DNA of 61,134 bases from Veillonella sp. (GTDB taxonomy: Bacteria > Bacillota > Negativicutes > Veillonellales > Veillonellaceae), in NCBI RefSeq assembly GCF_015058545.1, contig NZ_SVCB01000041.1:1-61134 (forward strand), in the 5' to 3' direction. Under the pieces are notes generated by a model. The model ran no database searches, was not told the origin of the DNA, and saw only the letters and a list, made by a program, of their open reading frames with translations. This document shows positions 51,296-58,086 of this stretch, piece by piece. The translations under genes and the position numbers were made by a program. How positions within the stretch are numbered: the stretch's first letter is position 1; each line of letters opens with the position of its first letter.

Positions 51296-52678
51296 TTAGT
51301 AGCCGAAAGACACATTCTGAAAAGCCTTTTCCATACGTTGAATATTATGTCCGTATGTTTTTAATATCATTGTAGCATCTGTATGCCCTGTTTGCTTTTG
51401 CAATGTGTGCAAAGGAATGCCTTGATTTAGACACAAAGAAATGTAAGTATGTCTAATTGAGTGAGCTGTGATGTGCTTTCTAATACCTAGCTTTTTGGCT
51501 ACATCACTCATATACCGTTTTGAAAAGTTACATTCTTCAATAGGTGCCATATATTTTACATTATACAATACATATTTACAACCATGAGAGTTTTCTTTTG
51601 CTTGCTTTAAGAGTTTTACAAGTTGTTCATTTGGTGGAACATAAATAAGTCTATTGCTATTTTGGTTCTTTGTTTCTTTGGTGCCTTTACCTATTTCAGT
51701 TTCGCCCCACGCTTTAGTGATATAAACTTCTATTGAGTTATCCTCTTTGTACTCTATATCGTCCCATGTAAGGGCTTGCATTTCTTGTGGTCGCATTCCT
51801 GTATGGAAGAATAGGTGTATTGCGTGTTCTAAGCGGTGTCCTTTGTAGTACTCATAAAAGAGTTGCAGTTCTTCCATTGTCAAAGCATCTTTCTTTTGAG
51901 TCCCTCTACCCTTGTCTTTTGGATAGTCTATATCTTGACTTGCATTGAAAGACACAAAGCCTTTTTTCCTAAGATAATCTAAGTACATATTCAATAGCAC
52001 TCTTGACTTTGTAATGTTCGCTTTTAGACTGTCTGCAAAGTCCTGTACTAACTCTTTCGTTAAGTCCTTAATTAGCGTATTTTTGAAGAATGGTACTATC
52101 TTTGTATTGTAGATACTCAAATAATCTTTTCTTGTCTTTTCTTCAATGGCTTTAGACAAAATATATTCTTTCATGCTATCACAAAGGAATAAAGGTGTTT
52201 CTTTGGGCTTTCCTTTTCCGTGTCTAGTTGTTTCCGCTCCTAGTTGCAAGTACTTGCCATTGTTCCGCTCTTTGATAACCTTTAGTCTTTCTCTATCCGC
52301 TTGTGCTTTTGTCTTAAAATGTATCTTGTTCTTATACTTTACCTCGTTCCCTTCTGCATCAATAAACAATACTAAATCTCGAATGTGAAAATAAGTTTTG
52401 CCTTTAGGCTTATAAGTATAACCATTTGATAGTGTAGTCATTTGTGGGTAGCTCCCTTCTTGACTACCTACATCAAATTTACTCTTGACTGTATCATACA
52501 CATATGGATAGTATTTGTAAAGGAATATTTGAAGGTCTTGCACATTTAGTATAGTCGGCGTTTGGTCTAACACATGACTTTTAAGAATACCCCTATTTAC
52601 CGCATCATGAAGTTTATTATTGATTGTTGTCGGTGTCTTATTGCACATTGTCGCAATGTCTTTCACTTTAAAATACAT
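51296..52678 (-). CDS. Tyrosine recombinase (integrase)
   Basis: 460 residues. An unusual N-terminal DNA-binding segment (VKDIATMCNKTPTTINNKLH), SAM-like core-binding domain (about 170-260), and a catalytic domain with Arg in HTGMRPQEMQ, HxxR in ITAHSIRHTYISL, His in QTGHTDATMI and the Tyr nucleophile in ILKTYGH. Start 52678 (MYFKVKDIA) has AAGGGG upstream; 21 further codons in frame are unsupported. Reads toward the tRNA. It should insert and excise this element. Confidence 0.93.
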   Translation of the reverse strand: MYFKVKDIATMCNKTPTTINNKLHDAVNRGILKSHVLDQTPTILNVQDLQIFLYKYYPYVYDTVKSKFDVGSQEGSYPQMTTLSNGYTYKPKGKTYFHIRDLVLFIDAEGNEVKYKNKIHFKTKAQADRERLKVIKERNNGKYLQLGAETTRHGKGKPKETPLFLCDSMKEYILSKAIEEKTRKDYLSIYNTKIVPFFKNTLIKDLTKELVQDFADSLKANITKSRVLLNMYLDYLRKKGFVSFNASQDIDYPKDKGRGTQKKDALTMEELQLFYEYYKGHRLEHAIHLFFHTGMRPQEMQALTWDDIEYKEDNSIEVYITKAWGETEIGKGTKETKNQNSNRLIYVPPNEQLVKLLKQAKENSHGCKYVLYNVKYMAPIEECNFSKRYMSDVAKKLGIRKHITAHSIRHTYISLCLNQGIPLHTLQKQTGHTDATMILKTYGHNIQRMEKAFQNVSFGY

Positions 52679-52838
52679 AATTGTTACCCCTTTTTCAAGA
52701 CAAAAAAAAGACACCTTCTGCAAGGCGTTGCAAGTAGACACAAATTAGTATATTTCTTTAGGGGTTCAAATGGTTTCCCTACTGTATTTATGTGTCTGCT
52801 TTTAGTTGCAGTTGGTGTCTTATGTTTAGTTGTTGGTG

Positions 52839-52902
52839 ACACATGATAACTCATTGAGTACCCTTATAAACTCGTATAGGTAGTCTATGAGTTATCATGT
52901 GT
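52839..52902. repeat. 16-bp perfect inverted repeat in the element
   Basis: ACACATGATAACTCAT and ATGAGTTATCATGTGT, 32 bases apart, 160 bases upstream of the integrase start; no T-run. Confidence 0.8.
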
Positions 52903-53280
52903 TTACAAGGGGGTTTCAAGGGGGACTGTAGGTACCCCTTAACAAGACTAAAGGCGTTCCTTTGGCTCTCTGATTGTGTATCATAGAACGGCTTTAGGCT
53001 TGCCAACGGCACACGTTAAGACAATAATTAGTCTTGTCTAAGGCTTTCCTATAGCGTCATACCGTTATATAAAACGATTCTGTATTGTGTCTGTAGTAAT
53101 GTATAGTGTACTTTGGTACCCCTATGGGGTGAATGAGAAATTTTAGTATGATATATATCTGTTCACAAATTTTTTACCAATTTTATCCTTTGGTCTATTC
53201 TTTGAATTGCAACATAAATACTTTAGTATGCTAAAGGATGCTCCACCAGTTAGAAAAGACAAAGACTATTTATGTTCTTT

Positions 53281-53394
53281 CTCTTTTGGTCTATACCTTA
53301 TGACACCTATAGTATTAGGTATTCTTTAGTTCTTTTTCTCTTTTGGTCTGTACCTTATGACACCTATAGTATTCAGTAGTATTCCCTTTGTCAG
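53281..53394. repeat. 57-bp tandem repeat, two copies
   Basis: CTCTTTTGGTCTRTACCTTA...GACACCTATAGTATT at 53281 and again at 53338. Confidence 0.8.
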
Positions 53395-53993
53395 TCTAAA
53401 GGAATACTCATGGATGGGAGAACATGAGGGTACTTTAGTATGCTAAAGGACATCTCACCAGTTGGTAAATAAGGAATACTTAAGTATACCTATAGTATCT
53501 ATTAGTTAACTTATAGTTAACCTTTAGCTCTCATGTATATATACCTTTAGTTTTTCTTTTGTTTTTCCTTCTCTCCAACTAGTGGACCAATTAAAAGCGG
53601 TATTAAGTGTTCCAATTAGCGTTATCAAAAACATTCTATCGCTTTTTGTTTTTCTTTATGTACTATTATTATCTATTCTTTCAGTGTCTATAAGGGTTTA
53701 TAAGTGTTTAACCTTATCACAGACACAAATATAAAAAATAGGCGCACCTTATGCACTCATTAAAGAATACATAAAGTACGCCTATAAGGGTATCTATTGG
53801 TCTTGCATGGTTACAGACTTTCTGACAATAAACAAAGGGTGTCTAAGGGTTCAGACACAAATAGTTATCGTGCAAGAATTATTCTATAGAATTTTTGTAG
53901 ATATAGAGTAAAAGACACAAAGTATTTCCATGATGCGGTCTTTATTCCATATATCAAGTTTAAGATGCTATAGGGTACGTTTAATTGACTTTT

Positions 53994-54331
53994 TAGAGTG
54001 TCTAAAGTGTTCCCCTATGGTTTTATACCTAAAGACAAATAAAAGTCTTAAAAACGCACTGTGAGCATTCTATAAGTATCGTACTGTAGATTTAAGACAA
54101 AAAAGTCTAAGCTAGCTACGATATTAAAAGCGTCTAATAGTTTCCGAATGGTTTATACCTAAAGACAAATAAGTATCGTAAAAAGGCTCTTTATTTGTGT
54201 CTAATGTTCAGACTTTCAATTTAAGGTCTAAACTGGCAACGTGGAGCCACTTTTAGAGTGTCTAATTGTTTCCGAATGGTTTTATACCTAAAGACAAATA
54301 AAAGTCTTAAAAACGCACTGTGAGCATTCTA
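53994..54331. repeat. About 130-bp repeat, three copies (A, B, C)
   Basis: Each begins GTCTAAxxGTTxCCxxATGG and continues TTATACCTAAAGACAAATAA. Copies start near 53998, 54131 and 54258. A and B each go on to an outer stem of different sequence (TATCGTA/TACGATA at 54077/54117; GGCTC/GAGCC at 54185/54244) around an inner AGAC/GTCT hairpin. C stops after the shared part. Confidence 0.8.
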
Positions 54332-54363
54332 AAAAATAAGTTGTGTACAATTTAATTTAAAAA

Positions 54364-54420
54364 AATGGACACAAAGAGTTTTATTCAAAGGGGTAAAATG
54401 AATGTGTCTTTGTGTCCATT
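54364..54420 (-). terminator. Terminator of the element's small ORF
   Basis: Perfect 13-bp arms AATGGACACAAAG/CTTTGTGTCCATT, then TTTTTTT on the minus strand, directly after the 54429 stop. Confidence 0.88.
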
Positions 54421-54428
54421 AAAGGGGT

Positions 54429-54767
54429 CTATCTTATTGTACGTTCTTTAGATTCATAGAACGCCTGTATAGTTGTTTCGTCTATATTGTACTGAAAGAT
54501 TTCTCTTTGGTATACTATTGGTCTATCTCTAAAAGCCTTTTGAAGTGGTGCTATGGCTCTTTCTTCTATGGTGTCTAAAGTCATTTCTAATACGTTTTCA
54601 AATTGCTGTATCTCTGTATCACTTAATGCAATACCCCACGGTAGCAAGGCCGCAATGTCACAAGTGTCTTTATCTGTGTCAATCTGCATTGCCTTTTCAT
54701 ATTTCACAAGGTCGGATAATGAAATAAAGACAAGTTTTTTATTTGTGGTGTTTGCAGTAGTTTTCAT
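54429..54767 (-). CDS. Hypothetical protein of the integrative element
   Basis: 112 residues, not recognised. Mostly helical-looking, with a short aliphatic start (KLVFISLSDLVKYEKAM) and an acidic middle (LSDTEIQQFENVLEMTLDTIEER); no Cys pairs, no membrane segment, no clear helix-turn-helix. GAAGGGAAG lies upstream of the ATG and a strong terminator follows, so it is probably expressed. As the only other gene, it is the candidate excision, regulatory or immunity factor of the element. Confidence 0.7.
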   Translation of the reverse strand: MKTTANTTNKKLVFISLSDLVKYEKAMQIDTDKDTCDIAALLPWGIALSDTEIQQFENVLEMTLDTIEERAIAPLQKAFRDRPIVYQREIFQYNIDETTIQAFYESKERTIR

Positions 54768-54852
54768 AATTAATACTTCCCTTCATACTTTAATGATTTC
54801 ATATTGAGTAATAAGGGTAAATTTCTGTAGGTAGCCTTTTCAAAATTTATTA

Positions 54853-54924
54853 AAATTACCACATTTTTACCACACTTTTTATTTTAGACACCGCATCAAG
54901 CCAATGTTTATAAGGGTTTACTAT
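54853..54924. promoter_or_regulatory. Right-end integrase arm-type sites
   Basis: Two TTACCACA copies (54856-54863, 54867-54874), inverted relative to most left-end copies, then GTTTATAAGGGTTT next to attR. Confidence 0.55.
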
Positions 54925-54973
54925 CTCATTCGTAATGAGTAGGTCGTAGGTTCAAGTCCTATTGTCGGCTCCA
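54925..54973. repeat. attR (duplicate tRNA-Thr 3' half)
   Basis: Second copy of the 49-bp repeat; not a complete tRNA. It has the G-C form of the T-stem pair where attL has A-T. Confidence 0.88.
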
Positions 54974-54988
54974 TAATTTTTAAAATTT

Positions 54989-55073
54989 AGAGGAATATTT
55001 CAAATTGCTGATAAATACAGTAATCATAAGCATTTATGATTCTGTTCAGCGCTTTGAAATGTTCCTCTTTTTT
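54989..55073 (+). terminator. Terminator beyond attR (probable original tRNA-Thr terminator)
   Basis: Outer arms AGAGGAATATTTCAAA/TTTGAAATGTTCCTCT (one mismatch), inner AATCATAA/TTATGATT, then TTTTTT. Before insertion this would have followed the tRNA gene. Confidence 0.7.
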
Positions 55074-55154
55074 CTTATTTGTAAAATTTGAGTCCCCTTT
55101 TTGGTCCCCTTTTTTTGTCCCCTTGAGTATAAATAAAAAATGAGCAAAATAACT

Positions 55155-55307
55155 TTACGATTCAAATTTACGTTTTCTATAATTTTCCTTAACATTGGCC
55201 ACAGAAAGCCAACCATTGATTTCAAACAAGCCGTCTTCCATCTCGATTAGTTTCATAAGTCGTTTTTTCTGTATTTCTTTATATTCTTCTGATTCTATCT
55301 GCTTCAT
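55155..55307 (-). CDS. Hypothetical small protein (50 residues)
   Basis: MKQIESEEYKEIQKKRLMKL... is charged and probably helical, with a C-terminal EINGWLSVANVKENYRKRK segment. GAAGG is close to the ATG. Unrecognised. It lies just outside attR, next to a G-rich run (55090-55137) whose minus-strand reading (Lys/Gly-rich) resembles the tail of some phage integrases; it may belong to an older insertion at the same tRNA. Confidence 0.4.
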   Translation of the reverse strand: MKQIESEEYKEIQKKRLMKLIEMEDGLFEINGWLSVANVKENYRKRKFES

Positions 55308-55433
55308 AATCTACCTTCTAATTAACGGACGCCATATATTCCTTACAAAAACAATCGCAAGGAAGCATATGGCGTCTTTTCTATTCGTATTCTATTTGAT
55401 AGTTTTTATTTTCACAAAACTACTTTACATTTT

Positions 55434-56234
55434 TTACCAGCCGCGACCGGCACCACCGCCGCCACCGGAGCCGCCGCCAAAACCACCGCCGCGACCGCTG
55501 CCACCGCCGAAGCCCCCACGACCGCCTCCGCCGCCACCGCCGCGGAAGATAAACATGGTAAGCAGCATACGCGTGAGTTCTCCTCGGAAGAAGATGGCAT
55601 CAACCATCAAGAAGAGAATAATCCCGCCGCCGATGAGCAACACCTGCCACCACGACAGTTCAATGGTATTGTCAGCCTGTGCCTGTTGATTCAAATTTTG
55701 GCCTTGTTTACTAATATCCGGATCTACGATTTGAGCTGTCTGCCAGACCGTCCTTACAATGCCCGGTCCAAATTGCCCTTGACGAAAACTCGGGATGGCA
55801 TAGGTATCCAATAGCTGTCCGATTTTAGCATCATTCAAGTCGCCTTCCAAACCGTAACCTACGGTTAGAAAGATTTTCTTATCTTCCATCGCCACGGCCA
55901 GCACGAAACCATCATCTTTGCCGCTGTGTCCGACGCCCCAGGCGCGCAATACATTCAAGGCATAATCAGCGGGCGCCGCATCACCGAATGAAGGCACTAC
56001 CACAACGGCCAGTTGCCCTTTACCGGAACGATCAAGCATGGTGCCGATAGCATTAATAGTTTGTACTTCTTTGCTCGATAGTACGTTTACCTGATCGACC
56101 ACATATTGACCGGCCGGTGGTTTAGCCGGAATATCCGCTGCGTGAACCGCCAGTGCTTGTAAGGCGATGATGGCGGTAAGCAGCAACATCATGACCACTT
56201 TCCAAAGGCTGTTTTTACGCATTATCCAAGCCAT
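55434..56234 (-). CDS. TPM-domain protein with Gly-rich C-terminus (YgcG type)
   Basis: 266 residues. Signal peptide/anchor (about 8-33, ends VHAAD), TPM domain (about 42-165; YVVDQVNVLSS, VVVVPSFGD, DDGFVLAVAMEDKKIFLTVGYGLEGDL), a membrane segment (WWQVLLIGGGIILFLMV), and a Gly/Arg/Phe-rich tail. TPM proteins are often encoded with LemA, as here, and are linked to envelope maintenance or photosystem repair in other groups. Start 56234 follows AGGAGG. Confidence 0.88.
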   Translation of the reverse strand: MAWIMRKNSLWKVVMMLLLTAIIALQALAVHAADIPAKPPAGQYVVDQVNVLSSKEVQTINAIGTMLDRSGKGQLAVVVVPSFGDAAPADYALNVLRAWGVGHSGKDDGFVLAVAMEDKKIFLTVGYGLEGDLNDAKIGQLLDTYAIPSFRQGQFGPGIVRTVWQTAQIVDPDISKQGQNLNQQAQADNTIELSWWQVLLIGGGIILFLMVDAIFFRGELTRMLLTMFIFRGGGGGGGRGGFGGGSGRGGGFGGGSGGGGGAGRGW

Positions 56235-56314
56235 CAAGCCCTCCTAACCAATCGATTTTTACAGAACAAAGTTCGTTGCCACAATCCTATGAAAACAAGT
56301 ATGTGGATTTACGG

Positions 56315-56869
56315 CTAGAACTCAACTTTAGGAGCAGATTGAGCCGCTTGGTCTGCCTGGAAATACGCTTTTGGTTGGAAGCCTAACATACCCGCATAGA
56401 TGGATGTAGGGAATGTACGTACTTTAGCATTATATGCATTAACTACATCATTATAATCTTTACGCGCTACGGCAATGCGGTTTTCAGTTCCGGCCAACTC
56501 ATCCTGCAAAGCACGGAAGTTCTGGTCCGCTTTTAAGTTGGGATAGTTTTCCGTAATCATGAGTAAACGGCTGAGTGCACTGGATAATTCACCGTCAGCC
56601 TGAGACATTTCTTCAACTGTACGAGCACCACCCAATTTAGCGCGCGCATCGGAAACGGCTTGAATGGCGGCCTGTTCGTGAGATGCATAGCCTTTAACAG
56701 TGCTTACCAAGTTTGGAATCAAGTCATTACGACGTTGTAACTGCGTTTGAACCTGCGCCAATTTATTATTAATGCCTTCGTCCATGCCTACCAAGCCATT
56801 ATAGCCGCTTACTACCCAAGCACCGATAGCAATGACAACAGCAATTAAAATTAACCAAGTTTTTTTCAT
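56315..56869 (-). CDS. lemA: LemA-family membrane protein
   Basis: 184 residues. One N-terminal membrane segment (4-22), then the LemA helical domain: YNGLVGMDEGINNKLAQVQTQLQRR, IPNLVSTVKGYASHE, ALSRLLMITENYPNLKADQNF, TENRIAVARKDYNDVV. Faces outside by family precedent. Start 56869 follows GGAGG. Eighty bases upstream of the TPM gene, in one operon. Confidence 0.93.
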   Translation of the reverse strand: MKKTWLILIAVVIAIGAWVVSGYNGLVGMDEGINNKLAQVQTQLQRRNDLIPNLVSTVKGYASHEQAAIQAVSDARAKLGGARTVEEMSQADGELSSALSRLLMITENYPNLKADQNFRALQDELAGTENRIAVARKDYNDVVNAYNAKVRTFPTSIYAGMLGFQPKAYFQADQAAQSAPKVEF

Positions 56870-56940
56870 GAGTATCCTCCTTACAATAAAAAAGTCTGCG
56901 TGAACCCATTGTTGAGCCGCGCAGACATACATACCTTAAC

Positions 56941-57897
56941 TTATAAAAAGTCGTTTTTCCAAAGTAATATGCCTACAATGAAAGTAACAACCGCGGCAAT
57001 GCCGATTACGAAAGGGAATCCTTCGGCACCCGATTCAGCCCATGGAACCGGTACGTTGACGCCCCACAAACTGAAAATTAAGGTCGGTACGGATAAGATA
57101 ATCGTTACACCGGCCAAGAGTTTCATCACTAAGTTCAAGTTATTGGAAATAATGGAGGTAAAGGCGTTCATCATATTCATGAGAATATTTGAATACATCT
57201 CAACCATTTCAATAGCCTGCTTATTTTCGATGATAACGTCTTCCAATAAATCTTCGTCTTCTTCATACATTTTAAGCAAATGACGGACATCTTCATGACT
57301 ACGCAGGCGCAAGATACGCTCCATTACGGTACCGTTTGTTTTCAAAGCGGACGTAAAATACGTCATGGATTTCTGTAATTCCAACAGTTGGAAAAAGTCC
57401 TTATTTTTAGTCGTATGGCGCAATTGAATTTCAATATCGTCAGTACGGCGGTTGATTTGTTGCAAGTAACGCAGGAACAAAGTCGCTGTGCGATACATGA
57501 TTTGGAACAAGAAACGTGTTTTTTTAAAGGTATAAAACGTTGCAACTTGATTGTTTATAAATGGATATAACACATCCGATTCTTCAAGACACACGGTGAT
57601 GAAAAAATCCGGTGTTAAAAATATACCGAGCGGCACTGTATCATAGCTGTCGCTACCGCGCAATGCCGGAATATTGATAACAACAAAAATGTAGTTTTCT
57701 TCAATTTCCACGTGCGAACGTTCTTCCGTATCCAAAGCTGTTTTCAAAACGTCCGTAGGGATTTCCGTCATGATATTGACGAGCGATAGCTCATCGGGGT
57801 CCGGATTCACCAAATTAATCCACGAGCCCTTGCCGGCATCGGCTACCGTTAAGTCCGATACAAGCTCGCCTTCATTATGTGTATATACCGTGAGCAT
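56941..57897 (-). CDS. corA: CorA-family divalent cation transporter (GVN variant)
   Basis: 318 residues. Cytosolic alpha/beta and long-helix domain, then two C-terminal membrane segments. The pore signature, normally GMN, reads WGVNVPVPW here. The N-terminus (MLTVYTHNEGELV) at 57897 has GGGAGG six bases upstream; 15 codons upstream are rejected. It resembles the CorA-like branch in low-GC bacteria; Mg selectivity is not certain with the altered signature. Upstream of lemA-TPM in the same direction. Confidence 0.85.
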   Translation of the reverse strand: MLTVYTHNEGELVSDLTVADAGKGSWINLVNPDPDELSLVNIMTEIPTDVLKTALDTEERSHVEIEENYIFVVINIPALRGSDSYDTVPLGIFLTPDFFITVCLEESDVLYPFINNQVATFYTFKKTRFLFQIMYRTATLFLRYLQQINRRTDDIEIQLRHTTKNKDFFQLLELQKSMTYFTSALKTNGTVMERILRLRSHEDVRHLLKMYEEDEDLLEDVIIENKQAIEMVEMYSNILMNMMNAFTSIISNNLNLVMKLLAGVTIILSVPTLIFSLWGVNVPVPWAESGAEGFPFVIGIAAVVTFIVGILLWKNDFL

Positions 57898-57982
57898 ACG
57901 CCACCTCCCATTCATTAGCTTATACTTCATAATAGCCAACAAAGAAGAGGTTCGTCAAGTGTTGAATCGGGTAATTTATAAG

Positions 57983-58037
57983 AAAAAATCGCTCTCGGAA
58001 GGACCTGACTGATTTGTCTTTTCCCAAGAGCGATTTT
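57983..58037. terminator. Terminator between the P-type ATPase and CorA genes
   Basis: AAAATCGCTCT/AGAGCGATTTT arms with a ~27-base loop and T/A tracts on both sides. Confidence 0.75.
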
Positions 58038-58086
58038 ACCGTATGAGGCGTTCATTGCCGCATTCTAAGCGTTTTTGAAAACCTTA

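Larger units (their letters stand above)
52679..54428. other. 1.75-kb gene-free, repeat-rich and foldable core of the element
   Basis: No frame with credible start and content. Contains a 16-bp inverted repeat (52839-52854/52887-52902), a 10-bp stem AACATAAATA/TATTTATGTT (53211-53220/53268-53277) enclosing CTTTAGTATGCTAAAG, a second copy of that hairpin (53433), a 57-bp tandem repeat (53281, 53338), and three ~130-bp repeats (53994-54331). AGACA/TGTCT words are strikingly frequent. Likely a structured RNA or origin/packaging region. Confidence 0.6.
50924..54973. mobile_element. 4-kb integrative element in tRNA-Thr
   Basis: Flanked by a 49-bp direct repeat of the tRNA 3' half (50924-50972 and 54925-54973, two differences). 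It contains a tyrosine integrase next to the tRNA end, a 112-residue unknown protein near the other end, integrase arm-site repeats at both ends, and about 1.7 kb of gene-free, repeat-rich sequence. Lower GC and different codon use from neighbours indicate horizontal origin. No replication, capsid or conjugation gene is visible. Confidence 0.88.

Noticed and set aside
54925..54973. Second tRNA-Thr gene
   Set aside because: Only the 3' half is present; the acceptor 5' strand and D arm are missing, so it is an attachment-site duplicate.
55195..55689. Proline-rich 164-codon ORF
   Set aside because: Shadow of the Gly-rich tail of the TPM gene on the opposite strand.
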